From an uncultured Bacteroidota bacterium (GTDB lineage Bacteria > Bacteroidota > Bacteroidia > Chitinophagales > Chitinophagaceae): DNA of 64,000 nt. Numbering within the stretch: the first letter of the stretch is position 1; each line of letters begins with the position of its first letter. The notes under the pieces are model-generated. The model searched no databases. It was given only the letters and a program-made list of their open reading frames with translations, and was not told the DNA's origin. Of the stretch, positions 17,315 to 25,259 are shown piece by piece. The stretch is taken from NCBI GenBank assembly GCA_903887415.1, contig CAISPO010000018.1, forward strand, positions 1 through 64,000, in the 5' to 3' direction. The translations under genes were made by a program, and so were the position numbers.

Positions 17315-17536
17315 TTAATACTCATCCTCATTAAAGAAGAAGTCTTCCTGCGTAGGATAGTCGGGCCAGATGTCTTCGATGCCTTCATAAATTTCGCCTT
17401 CATCATCCAGCTCCTGCAGGTTCTCCACTACTTCGAGCGGAGCGCCAGAGCGAATGGCGTAATCTATAAGCTCATCTTTGGTGGCAGGCCAGGGGGCGTC
17501 TTCGAGGTGTGATGCTAATTCAAGTGTCCAAAACAT
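17315..17536 (-). CDS. DUF2795 family small acidic protein
   Basis: The 73-aa protein contains the DUF2795 core (WPATKDELIDYAIRSGAP...VVENLQELDDEG) and a very acidic tail (FFFNEDEY). The family is small, widespread in Bacteroidota and of unknown function. The gene has its own promoter motif and terminator, so it is expressed alone. Confidence 0.85.
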   Translation of the reverse strand: MFWTLELASHLEDAPWPATKDELIDYAIRSGAPLEVVENLQELDDEGEIYEGIEDIWPDYPTQEDFFFNEDEY

Positions 17537-17568
17537 ATTATAAATAGATTATTTTTATTCTGTTCCCG

Positions 17569-17576
17569 CAAATGTA
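17569..17576 (-). promoter_or_regulatory. -7 motif TACATTTG of the DUF2795 gene
   Basis: It is an exact TAnnTTTG match on the minus strand, 32 nt upstream of the ATG at 17536. Confidence 0.5.
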
Positions 17577-17598
17577 AGGGAAAATTCAAAACAAAACA

Positions 17599-17616
17599 TC
17601 CCGATAGCTATCGGGA
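17599..17616. repeat. 18-bp perfect palindrome TCCCGATAGCTATCGGGA
   Basis: The same 18-bp palindrome recurs exactly at 61267-61284. Here it sits between two divergent genes. It could be a protein-binding site or a mobile REP-type unit. Confidence 0.75.
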
Positions 17617-17715
17617 CAAAAATAGATTAAAAACTTAACTGAAAATTAGTGGTGTGATAGTGTTTATTATGTAATACCAATGTATGCTTTGCAGGGCAGC
17701 AAATAAAAATTTAAT

Positions 17716-17723
17716 TACCTTTA
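17716..17723 (+). promoter_or_regulatory. -7-like motif TACCTTTA before lolD
   Basis: It differs from TAnnTTTG in the last base and ends 6 nt before the ATG. The same octamer at the same distance precedes the gene at 18490. Confidence 0.4.
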
Positions 17724-17729
17724 GACACT

Positions 17730-18401
17730 ATGCTTGAGGTTAAAAACCTGTTTAAGAAATACGCAAACTTTACAGTGGTAAATGATGTGTCGCTGCATGT
17801 GGGCAAGGGGGAGATCGTTTCTATTGTTGGCCCATCTGGTGCAGGTAAGAGTACATTGCTGCACCTGGTAGGCGCGCTGGACAAGCCCGACAGCGGCAGT
17901 GTGCTTATAGATGGTACAGACATTTTACAACTGCCCTCAAAAAAGCAAGCTAAATTCAGGAACACGCATATAGGTTTTGTTTTCCAGTTCCATCATCTGC
18001 TGCCGGAGTTCAGCGCGATAGAGAATGTATCTGTGCCGTTATGGATAAAAGGGGCCTCAAAAAAAGAGGCCTTGCAACAGGCCGCTGAAATGCTGGGTGT
18101 TGTGGGCCTTGCAGGGCGCCTGGAACATAAACCATCTGAATTGTCGGGCGGGGAGCAGCAGCGCGTTGCTATTGCAAGGGCGCTGGTAACAAGGCCATCG
18201 GTGGTGATGGCAGATGAGCCCACGGGCAACCTGGACAGTGCCAACGCCCATTCCCTGCACCAACTGTTCCTGGACTTGCGCGATAAATTCGGGCAGACTT
18301 TTATCATGATCACACACAATGAAGCGCTGGCGCAAATGACCGACCGCGTTTTCACTATGCAGGACGGGAAGATTGTGAGTGAAACGGTGAATAAGAGATA
18401 G
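17730..18401 (+). CDS. lolD: LolD-type ABC transporter ATP-binding protein
   Basis: The 223-aa protein has all ABC ATPase motifs: Walker A GPSGAGKS (34-41), Q-loop in GFVFQFHHLLPEF, signature LSGGEQQR, Walker B VVMADEPTGNLD, and the switch His in ITHNEALA. The FQFHHLLPEFSAIENV stretch is typical of the LolD/MacB class. In the Lol system it powers release of lipoproteins from the inner membrane to the carrier LolA. No membrane partner (LolC/E) is adjacent, so the specific role rests on sequence only. Confidence 0.82.
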   Translation: MLEVKNLFKKYANFTVVNDVSLHVGKGEIVSIVGPSGAGKSTLLHLVGALDKPDSGSVLIDGTDILQLPSKKQAKFRNTHIGFVFQFHHLLPEFSAIENVSVPLWIKGASKKEALQQAAEMLGVVGLAGRLEHKPSELSGGEQQRVAIARALVTRPSVVMADEPTGNLDSANAHSLHQLFLDLRDKFGQTFIMITHNEALAQMTDRVFTMQDGKIVSETVNKR

Positions 18402-18475
18402 GTTGATAAGTGATAAGTTCAAAGGTTGAAAAGTGGCGCTTCCCCGGATATAACGGTTTCCTGCGTATTAAAGAC

Positions 18476-18483
18476 TACCTTTA
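18476..18483 (+). promoter_or_regulatory. -7-like motif TACCTTTA before the oxygenase gene
   Basis: It has the same octamer and the same 6-nt gap to the ATG as upstream of lolD. Confidence 0.4.
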
Positions 18484-18489
18484 GATATA

Positions 18490-19086
18490 ATGGAGGCGAA
18501 ATTTGAGGAGCTGATCGAGGGGTTTATTACGAATAAGATCGGTATATCTGAATCTTTTTTGAGCCTTCCGCTTGCTGCGGCGCTGCTGCAAAATATACAC
18601 AGGCTTAACCGCGACAGCCGCATGGAGAAAGCAGGTATCGGCAACATCGCCGTAAAAGATAAGACCCAAAAGATACGCGGCGACAAGACCTGCTGGATAG
18701 ACAGCAAGACCAAGAACACTGCCGAAATGGAGTTCCTCGACATGATAGCACAGTTCACCGGCCACCTCAATAAAACCTGTTTTACCGGTATTAATAGCTG
18801 CGAATTTCACTACGCACTATATGAAGAAGGGACTGGCTACATCAGGCATAAAGATCAGTTCAAGAACGACTACAACCGCAAATATTCTATGATGACCTAC
18901 CTGAATGAGAACTGGGTAGCAACAGACGGCGGCCAGCTTATCATACACAATGATGATGAGACTACACAGGAGATACTTCCCGCCAATCAAAAAGCGATCT
19001 TCTTCCAGAGCGATATCCTGGAGCATGAAGTTGCGGTAGCCAATCGTCAGCGCATGAGCGTGACTGGGTGGCTGAAAAGGAAATAA
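18490..19086 (+). CDS. 2-oxoglutarate/Fe(II) dioxygenase (prolyl 4-hydroxylase-like)
   Basis: The 198-aa protein has the double-stranded beta-helix iron triad His120-x-Asp122 (YIRHKDQF) and His179 (ILEHEV), with Arg188 in RQRMSVTGW placed to bind 2-oxoglutarate. The layout fits the small bacterial P4H-like or SM-20/PHD-like oxygenases. It would hydroxylate a protein or small molecule using O2 and 2-oxoglutarate; the substrate is unknown. It lies 88 bp after lolD with its own promoter-like octamer, so it need not be in the same operon. Confidence 0.83.
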   Translation: MEAKFEELIEGFITNKIGISESFLSLPLAAALLQNIHRLNRDSRMEKAGIGNIAVKDKTQKIRGDKTCWIDSKTKNTAEMEFLDMIAQFTGHLNKTCFTGINSCEFHYALYEEGTGYIRHKDQFKNDYNRKYSMMTYLNENWVATDGGQLIIHNDDETTQEILPANQKAIFFQSDILEHEVAVANRQRMSVTGWLKRK

Positions 19087-19141
19087 TGTGGAAATATGCA
19101 AATTTGAGCATGTGCAAATTTACTGTGGAGCGTTAGGAACA

Positions 19142-19663
19142 TTAATGTGAGTAGTGATAGAAGCCGAAAAATCCGTTCAGTATCTCCATCAAATAATATA
19201 GCGCGGCCATGCAGGTGCCAAAAGCAATAAGGGCATTGATCTTGTATTGGCGGTGTGCCATGCGGTGTGCTTCCAGTTCCAGCTCGCTCACACGGCGCGC
19301 CTCACTGGTTATATGCCTTTCATCTTCCAGCAGTTTGCCATAGCTGCCCTGTTTTTGCAGGTCGCGGCCACGCAGGCCGGTAAGTTTCAGGTTTTCGCCG
19401 TCCTGCTTTGCAAGGCCGTTTTCAATTAAAAAATTCGACAGCGATTTGGACATGTCCACATCTTTCCATACCGATTCAAATTCCGGATTGGCGGCAAACA
19501 GTTGTTCATATTCGCCTGGCTTTATATCTGCGATCAGTTTCTCCAGGTTGAAATCTCCCTGCAGGGGTATCTTGTTTTTTTGCAGCAGGAAGTTAAGCAG
19601 TTTTATGCGCCGGTCGTCCAGGATATTTGTTTCTGCGGGTTGTGTTTCTGTGGGTTGTTCCAT
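19142..19663 (-). CDS. Unrecognised protein with a C-terminal membrane segment
   Basis: I do not recognise this 173-aa protein. It has an acidic, mostly helical cytoplasmic part (KIPLQGDFNLEKLIADI, SLSNFLIENGLAKQDG) and a coiled-coil-like Glu/Arg stretch at about 115-145. One hydrophobic helix lies near the C-terminus (NALIAFGTCMAALYYLM), so it is probably tail-anchored. It is 37 bp downstream of the gene at 19701-19991 and probably belongs to the same three-gene unit. Confidence 0.65.
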   Translation of the reverse strand: MEQPTETQPAETNILDDRRIKLLNFLLQKNKIPLQGDFNLEKLIADIKPGEYEQLFAANPEFESVWKDVDMSKSLSNFLIENGLAKQDGENLKLTGLRGRDLQKQGSYGKLLEDERHITSEARRVSELELEAHRMAHRQYKINALIAFGTCMAALYYLMEILNGFFGFYHYSH

Positions 19664-19700
19664 TAGCTCGTTTTTGCTCCTGCGGATAGGCGGTTATTTT

Positions 19701-19991
19701 TTATTTTTCCAGCGCAAAGAATTTAAAGACATCGCGCGTTATTATTTTGCAATTCTCTGCATACTGGTTCAGTGTGCAGCTTATACGCTGCAGCCGCACA
19801 GGCAGTATGTCTTTCTCTTTCTTTTCCAGGTCTATACGTATCAGCACATCCTCATCGCTCGTAAGATCACCTTCCAGGCTGTCAAATACGCTGTTCGCAA
19901 AATCTTTGTCTGCGCCCAGGTAAAAGGTGCCAGCTTCCATCATGCCTTGCAATGTCCTTATGCTTACTACTATGTTATACACCGTGTCCAC
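19701..19991 (-). CDS. Unrecognised small conserved-looking protein
   Basis: The 96-aa soluble protein (VYNIVVSIRTLQGMMEAG ... KIITRDVFKFFALEK) has no motif I can name. The start is a GTG lying one base after the stop codon of the preceding gene (19993-20475), which makes coupled translation likely. The only upstream ATG in this region is the last codon of that gene. Confidence 0.6.
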   Translation of the reverse strand: MDTVYNIVVSIRTLQGMMEAGTFYLGADKDFANSVFDSLEGDLTSDEDVLIRIDLEKKEKDILPVRLQRISCTLNQYAENCKIITRDVFKFFALEK

Positions 19992-19992
19992 T

Positions 19993-20475
19993 TTACATGC
20001 GTTGAGGGGTTAAAATTTCGGTTTTGTTTCCAAGCCGGGGAAATTCGCCCAACAGAGAACTCCCCAGGGAGTCCAGGCGGCGCATTATTGCTCCCATATC
20101 GAAATTTGTGTTTCCCCATTTTTGCATGAGTTCGCCGGGGCTGGTGAGCTCGTTGTAAAACAAGCTGTCATTCCATACATCAGCGCCGAAGCGTTGCGTG
20201 AAAAAAGAAGGAAAGTCGCCGAATTGCTGTCCGAATGCATTCATGATACTGTCTGTCTCTGCATCATTGGTTACCCCAGCCTTGCTGGAATATGACCACG
20301 AATAAGTGCTGTCGTAGCCAATAAGGTTGCCATTATCGTCATAGCGTTTATTCACCTTCCAGCTCGCCTGCGGCTTGTTCTGCGTGGTTGTATCCTGGGG
20401 TGATGAAATATCTTTCTTAACTCCCCTTTCCTGTGCATGGCAGCCTGCAAAAGTCACTGCCATCAACCCTGCCAA
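19993..20475 (-). CDS. Probable lipoprotein of unknown function, non-canonical start
   Basis: The protein has a lipobox-like FAGC near its N-terminus, then a polar region (WKVNKRYDDNGNLIGYDST) and a C-terminal part with repeated aromatic/Asp pairs (DFPSFFTQRFGADVW). The only ATG (20463) or TTG (20475) would leave a signal peptide without its basic start. The open frame continues upstream with VIKKIFLAGLMAVTFAGC, a normal lipoprotein signal, but it has no ATG, GTG or TTG. Initiation at an ATC or similar codon near 20490, or a mutated start, is possible. It leads the three-gene unit ending at 19142. Confidence 0.6.
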   Translation of the reverse strand: MAGLMAVTFAGCHAQERGVKKDISSPQDTTTQNKPQASWKVNKRYDDNGNLIGYDSTYSWSYSSKAGVTNDAETDSIMNAFGQQFGDFPSFFTQRFGADVWNDSLFYNELTSPGELMQKWGNTNFDMGAIMRRLDSLGSSLLGEFPRLGNKTEILTPQRM

Positions 20476-20586
20476 AAATATCTTTTTGATAACCGATAAG
20501 TATTTTGTGCTTTAGCAAAAACAGGCGGCGTACAGCTACACCGCCTGCATTGGTTTTCTGTTTTCCTCTGCTATTTTCCCTTGCTT

Positions 20587-21063
20587 TTATTTTATCTCTA
20601 TAGTGCGGGAGACGGTTTGTGAACCTTCTTTTTTGGGCAGGCTCAGGTGCAGAATACCATCGGTGTAACTCCCGTTGATCTTGTTGGCATCAATCGCCTC
20701 ATCAAGATTGAAGGTGCGGGTAAACGAACGTTTGTGGCACTCTTTACGCAGCCAGCCTTCCTCTTTGTTTTGCTGATCCTGTTCGTCCTGGTGCTCAAAG
20801 CTTACGGTGAGCATGTCGCCGTGTACGTTGATCTTAAAGTCTTGCTTTTTGAGGCCCGGAGCTACCAATTCCAACTCGTAGCTCTTATCAGTTTCCTTCA
20901 CGTTTACCGGAACGCTTACATTCTGGGATACATGGTTAAAGCCCCAAAAATCGTCATCAAATAAGCGGTTCACATTGTTCTGGAAGATCTTGTCAACCAG
21001 GCCGCTGAAAGTGTTTACTGGCACTTGGCCATTGCCGTTTGTTTTTCTTACTAGCGTGTTCAT
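20587..21063 (-). CDS. Hsp20/alpha-crystallin small heat-shock protein
   Basis: The 158-aa protein has a short N-terminal arm (LVDKIFQNNVNRLFDDDFWGF) and the alpha-crystallin domain (VPVNVKETDKSYELELVAPGL, KINVHGDMLTVSFEHQ). The terminal GILHLSLPKKE carries the IxI-like patch, followed by SRTIEIK. It is an ATP-independent holdase that binds unfolding proteins in the cytoplasm. It is monocistronic. The 584 bp upstream hold a gene remnant and a repeat element. Confidence 0.9.
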   Translation of the reverse strand: MNTLVRKTNGNGQVPVNTFSGLVDKIFQNNVNRLFDDDFWGFNHVSQNVSVPVNVKETDKSYELELVAPGLKKQDFKINVHGDMLTVSFEHQDEQDQQNKEEGWLRKECHKRSFTRTFNLDEAIDANKINGSYTDGILHLSLPKKEGSQTVSRTIEIK

Positions 21064-21210
21064 AATGTGTTGTTTTTTACCCTAAAAACATCAAACCAAA
21101 TGCCAGCGCTAAAAAACGAAAATCTGGCACTGAAAAACTGAAAAAATTTCAGAATCGCCAGGACAAATTGAAACATAGCATGACAGTTAACAATATTTTA
21201 AAAGTATAAA

Positions 21211-21354
21211 TGGCTCAACGGCTCAATTGTGGTTAGCGGCCGCGCCCTGATGGGCTTGTTCTTCGGCTATGACGCAACCAATATGGCCAAAGACAGCGGC
21301 GTAACAATGACCGGCTATAATATTGGGGTGAGGTGGTGTTATATTTTTATGTAG
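21211..21354 (+). pseudogene. Possible remnant of an outer-membrane barrel gene (3' end)
   Basis: One frame reads without interruption from about 21205 to a TAG at 21352-21354 and gives GRALMGLFFGYDATN then GYNIGVRWCYIFM. Alternating aromatic residues and a near-terminal aromatic look like the last strands of a small beta-barrel. There is a stop just upstream and no start, so it seems to be the stub of a deleted gene. The call is tentative. Confidence 0.35.
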
Positions 21355-21360
21355 GCAGGA

Positions 21361-21552
21361 ATGCAAATTGCCCGCTCCCACAGTAGCCCCAGCCTTTAGT
21401 AGCCCCGGCCTTCAGGCCGGGGATTGAAAAAAGAAAATAGCATCGGCTTTAGCCAAAATTGTTTGATAACACAATCCGCGATTGTTAGGCTAAAGCCCCT
21501 TATATTTTGCGACAGTAGCCCCGGCCTAAAGGCCGGGGCTACTGTTTTTTTT
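21361..21552. repeat. Composite palindromic (REP/MITE-like) element with terminator-like end
   Basis: It contains several hairpins: CCCCGGCC/GGCCGGGG at 21403-21422, GGCTTTAGCC (21445-21454) paired with GGCTAAAGCC (21488-21497) around an inner ATTGT/ACAAT pair, and a perfect 14-bp stem CAGTAGCCCCGGCC/GGCCGGGGCTACTG at 21513-21544. The last stem is followed by eight T, so it could terminate transcription towards the plus strand. A partial AGTAGCCCC unit is also present at 21383-21406. No transposase gene is present. Confidence 0.7.
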
Positions 21553-21647
21553 CTAAAATATTATTTGCCCCATACAGTGATTTTAGTAAAAGTTTATTGT
21601 TGTAAAAATTGGTAATTTTATTAAGACTAATTTTTGCAAATCCAGCA

Positions 21648-21947
21648 ATGAAAAAACAAAAAACATCCTCTCCATTGACAGCACTACAACTCGCTTTTTT
21701 AGACGAAGAGCGAAGAAAACATTTTAATGGTGAGAGCAAATCATATAGCTGGGGGGAGATAAAGGAAATGATCAAAAAGAAAAGATTTAGTAATGATGCC
21801 GTTGAAGATTGGCACAAGCTCACCCCAACACAGCAAGAAAAAATAAAAGCAGGTATTGAGCAGACCAATGCTGGAAATACAAAGCCTGTTGCAGAAGTCA
21901 TTTCAAGGTTAAGACAGAAGTATGGTTTGAGTAGCAAAGGGGCTTAG
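21648..21947 (+). CDS. Orphan antitoxin-like protein
   Basis: The 99-aa protein has a basic N-terminus (KKQKTSSPLT) and then SYSWGEIKEMIKKK. Its C-terminal part, LTPTQQEKIKAGIEQTNAGN then KPVAEVISRLRQKYGL, parallels the antitoxin at 49298-49540 (ISDAQKASIERGLKDMEEGN then TIPHEEMVKLYSKWL). No RelE/ParE toxin gene is adjacent on either side: purL follows 69 bp later and repeats lie upstream. I start at the ATG at 21648 instead of a TTG 39 bp earlier. It may be a solitary survivor of a TA module. Confidence 0.6.
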   Translation: MKKQKTSSPLTALQLAFLDEERRKHFNGESKSYSWGEIKEMIKKKRFSNDAVEDWHKLTPTQQEKIKAGIEQTNAGNTKPVAEVISRLRQKYGLSSKGA

Positions 21948-22004
21948 GTGTAGTAACCCAATTATATTCTCCTATTTCCAAATATATCCCTCCCGAAATT
22001 TTTG

Positions 22005-22012
22005 TAGGTTTG
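22005..22012 (+). promoter_or_regulatory. -7 motif TAGGTTTG of purL
   Basis: It is an exact TAnnTTTG match ending 4 nt before the purL ATG, implying a leaderless or nearly leaderless transcript. No -33 TTTG is visible at 19-20 nt upstream. Confidence 0.55.
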
Positions 22013-22016
22013 CAGC

Positions 22017-24218
22017 ATGACTGCCACACTCGAACAAGCCACCAAACTGGGCCTTCGCGAAGAAGAATTTCAAAAGATAACCGAGATACTGGGACGCACC
22101 CCGAATTTTAATGAAACCGCTATGTACTCTGTAATGTGGAGCGAGCATTGCAGCTACAAAAATTCTATAAAATGGCTCAAGACGCTACCGCGTGATGGCG
22201 CAAAAATGCTGGTAAAAGCCGGGGAAGAAAATGCAGGCCTGATAGACATTGGTGACGGCTGGGGCTGTGTATTCAAGATAGAGAGCCACAACCACCCATC
22301 GGCTATTGAGCCCTTCCAGGGGGCGGCTACGGGTGTTGGTGGTATTCACCGCGATATTTTTACTATGGGGGCACGGCCTATAGCCTCGCTTAACTCTTTG
22401 CGTTTCGGCAAGGTGGATAATCCCAAAACGAAGTGGCTGATAAAGGGCGTGGTAAAGGGCATTGGCCATTACGGCAACTGCTTTGGCGTGCCTACTGTTG
22501 CTGGTGAAGTGTATTATGAAAGCTGCTACCAGACCAATCCGCTGGTGAATGCAATGAGTGTGGGCGTGGTGCGGGTGGGGCAAACGGTTTCTGCTACTTC
22601 ACATGGCGCGGGCAACCCCGTGTTTATTGTGGGTGCGTCAACGGGTAAGGATGGTATAGGCGGGGCATCGTTTGCATCGGCTGATATCAGTGAGAACAGT
22701 GCAGAGTCGCTGCCATCGGTGCAGGTGGGCGATCCGTTTGAAGAAAAGAAATTACTGGAAGCCTGCCTGGAAATGATACCTACGGGTGCATTGATAGGTA
22801 TGCAGGATATGGGCGCGGCGGGCATCACCTGCAGCACCAGCGAAATGAGTGCCAAGGGTGAGCATGGCATGATCATTCACCTGGATAAAGTACCTACCCG
22901 CCAGAAGGATATGAAACCGTGGGAAATGCTGCTGAGCGAAAGCCAGGAGCGTATGCTGATAGTGGTGAAGAAGGGCAGGGAAGCAGAAGTGCAAAAGATA
23001 TTTGATAAGTGGGATATTCACTGTGTGCAGATAGGAGAGGTGACGAAAGACACCAACCTGAAGTACTACATGAACGGTGAACTGGTAGCTGATGTGCCCG
23101 CAGAAAGCCTGGTGCTGGGCGGCGGTGCGCCGATCTATGAGCGGGAATACAGCGAACCGCGCTATTTTGCAGAGATCAAGAAATTCAACCCCGATACTAT
23201 TCCTGCGCCAGGCGATATGCGTGGCGTGGCGTATGAACTGATTCAACTGCCTAACATTGCCTCCAAACGCTGGATCTACGAACAGTATGACAGCATGGTG
23301 ATGACCGGCAATACTCATACCAACGAAGCCAGCGATGCAGCAGTGATCCGCGTGCATGGCACGGAAAAGGCGCTGGCTGTAACAACCGACTGCAACAGCC
23401 GCTATGTATTTGCCGACCCATACAAGGGTGCGATGATAGCGGTGAGCGAAGCTGCGCGTAATATCGTTTGCAGCGGCGGCCTGCCGGTGGCTATTACCAA
23501 CTGCCTCAACTTTGGCAATCCATACAATCCCGAGGTTTATTTCCAGTTTGTAAACGCCATAAAAGGCATGGGCGAGGCCTGCCTGAAGCTGGATACTCCA
23601 GTGACCGGAGGCAATGTGAGCTTTTACAACCAGAGCGAAGATGGGCCGGTTTACCCAACGCCTACTATAGGGATGGTAGGGGTGCTTGATTCTGTGCATC
23701 AGAAAATGTCGCTGGGCTTTAAACATGCCGGCGATAGCATATACCTGCTGGGCAAAAACAGGAACGATATTAACTGCTCTGAATACCTGCACCATCTGTG
23801 CGGTGTAACACATAGCCCTGCGCCGCATTTTGACCTGGAAGAAGAATACAAACTACAGCAGACACTGGCCCGGCTTATCGGTGCGAAGATGGTAAAGTCG
23901 GCGCACGATATTTCTGAGGGTGGGCTGTTCGCCTGCCTGCTGGAAAGCAGCATGGCCAATGGTTTAGGTTTTACCATTCATACCGATAATGACATTCGTA
24001 AGGATGCAACACTGTTCGGGGAAGCGCAGAGCCGGGTAGTTGTGAGCGTTAACCCGGACCTGCACACTTTGTTTGAAGCAGAGCTGAAAGGGTTGCCATT
24101 TACTAAAATAGGTACTGTAAATGCGAACAAGGAGATCTGTATAGATGATGAAAGTTGGGGCTTTGTGAGCGACTGGAAGGATGCTTATGATATGGCGTTG
24201 GAGAAGATGCTTGCGTAA
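22017..24218 (+). CDS. purL: Phosphoribosylformylglycinamidine synthase subunit PurL
   Basis: The 733-aa protein is the small (PurLQS-type) PurL. It opens with YSVMWSEHCSYKNS, followed by the ATP/FGAR-binding segments IGDGWGCVFKIESHNHPSA and QGAATGVGGIHRDIF. The central GAAGITCSTSEMSAKGE and C-terminal SAHDISEGGLFACLLE complete the two AIRS-like halves. It converts FGAR, ATP and glutamine-derived ammonia to FGAM in purine synthesis and needs PurQ and PurS, which are not in this window. The ATG at 22017 gives the normal family N-terminus. Confidence 0.95.
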   Translation: MTATLEQATKLGLREEEFQKITEILGRTPNFNETAMYSVMWSEHCSYKNSIKWLKTLPRDGAKMLVKAGEENAGLIDIGDGWGCVFKIESHNHPSAIEPFQGAATGVGGIHRDIFTMGARPIASLNSLRFGKVDNPKTKWLIKGVVKGIGHYGNCFGVPTVAGEVYYESCYQTNPLVNAMSVGVVRVGQTVSATSHGAGNPVFIVGASTGKDGIGGASFASADISENSAESLPSVQVGDPFEEKKLLEACLEMIPTGALIGMQDMGAAGITCSTSEMSAKGEHGMIIHLDKVPTRQKDMKPWEMLLSESQERMLIVVKKGREAEVQKIFDKWDIHCVQIGEVTKDTNLKYYMNGELVADVPAESLVLGGGAPIYEREYSEPRYFAEIKKFNPDTIPAPGDMRGVAYELIQLPNIASKRWIYEQYDSMVMTGNTHTNEASDAAVIRVHGTEKALAVTTDCNSRYVFADPYKGAMIAVSEAARNIVCSGGLPVAITNCLNFGNPYNPEVYFQFVNAIKGMGEACLKLDTPVTGGNVSFYNQSEDGPVYPTPTIGMVGVLDSVHQKMSLGFKHAGDSIYLLGKNRNDINCSEYLHHLCGVTHSPAPHFDLEEEYKLQQTLARLIGAKMVKSAHDISEGGLFACLLESSMANGLGFTIHTDNDIRKDATLFGEAQSRVVVSVNPDLHTLFEAELKGLPFTKIGTVNANKEICIDDESWGFVSDWKDAYDMALEKMLA

Positions 24219-24347
24219 ATGATCGTGATACACCACTTTTACAAAATGAGTTAAAAAGGTTTTGAGCAATCAAAGCCTTTTTGCTTTTTAAAAGCACGAT
24301 TTTTACTGCACCAAATATGAGTACCTTGCTCCGGCATTTTAAACAAC

Positions 24348-25207
24348 ATGACACCAAAAGGCACATTATTTATCATAGGCGGGCATGAGGACAAAGGGAT
24401 CGCAGGCCAGATACCTGATATTTACACCCATGAGATCCACGCTGCCCATTTCGAAATACTTGGATCGCTTATGCACGCTGTGCCCAGGGCGCATCATGTA
24501 ATTGAGATCATTGCCGCGGCTTCTTCTATTCCTGCCGAGATGGAGGAACTATATATGAATGCCTATAAAAACGCCGGCTTTAAAAAAGTGGCAATTATTC
24601 GGATAGATAGCCGGGAGCAGGCTAGTGATGAAGACTATGTGCGGCGTATAAAATATGCACACAGCGTTTTCTTTACCGGAGGCGATCAAAAAAAGCTGGT
24701 CTCGTTGTTAGGCGATACGCCAGTGCTTACAGCAATAAAAAGTAAATACCGCGACGATAAGAATTTTATAGTGGCGGGTACCAGTGCCGGTGCTATGTCT
24801 ATACCAGCGCATATGATAGCCGCGGTGTAATTGAAGAGGCGCTACTGGCCAGCGACCTGGAGATGAATGATGGGTTAGGGTTTATAGATGGCCTGATCGT
24901 AGATACACATTTTGTAAAGCGCGGAAGATTTGGCCGGCTGGCACATGCAGTGGCACGAATGCCTAATGCGCGCGTTGGCATAGGGCTGGGTGAAGATGCG
25001 GCAATGATCATCACCAATGGTAATGAGGCAAAGTGCGTAGGGTCGGGCATGGTGATCGTGATAGATGGCAGCGACATAGGCGCAACAAATATTGCAAACG
25101 CCGATGACATTACTCCCATTGCCATAGAGAACCTAAAAGTGCATATACTTGCTGAAGGTTGTAAATACCTTATAACTGAAAGGAAATTTGTACTAAACGA
25201 ACAGTAA
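24348..25207 (+). pseudogene. Cyanophycinase-like peptidase (S51), interrupted by a frameshift
   Basis: The first frame (24348-24830, 160 aa) gives the N-terminal half: GTLFIIGGHEDK, VFFTGGDQKKL and the nucleophile elbow GTSAGAM. It stops at TAA 24828-24830. The second frame takes over within 24812-24830 (YDSRGVIEEALLASDLEM), continues through GLGFIDGLIVDTHFV and GIGLGEDAAMII, and ends at 25207. Together they match one S51 peptidase of about 285 aa. Such enzymes cleave cyanophycin (Asp-Arg polymer) to dipeptides. Either the gene is broken or a base is miscalled here. The aspartase gene follows 52 bp later. Confidence 0.8.
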
Positions 25208-25259
25208 ATAATAGCCGGCCCATTTGAAACTTAACCCAACACCACAAACAGATAAAAAA

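Noticed and set aside
22752-23828. A 358-aa minus-strand frame opposite purL
   Set aside because: purL is a clear full-length enzyme on the plus strand; the antisense frame lacks any motif.
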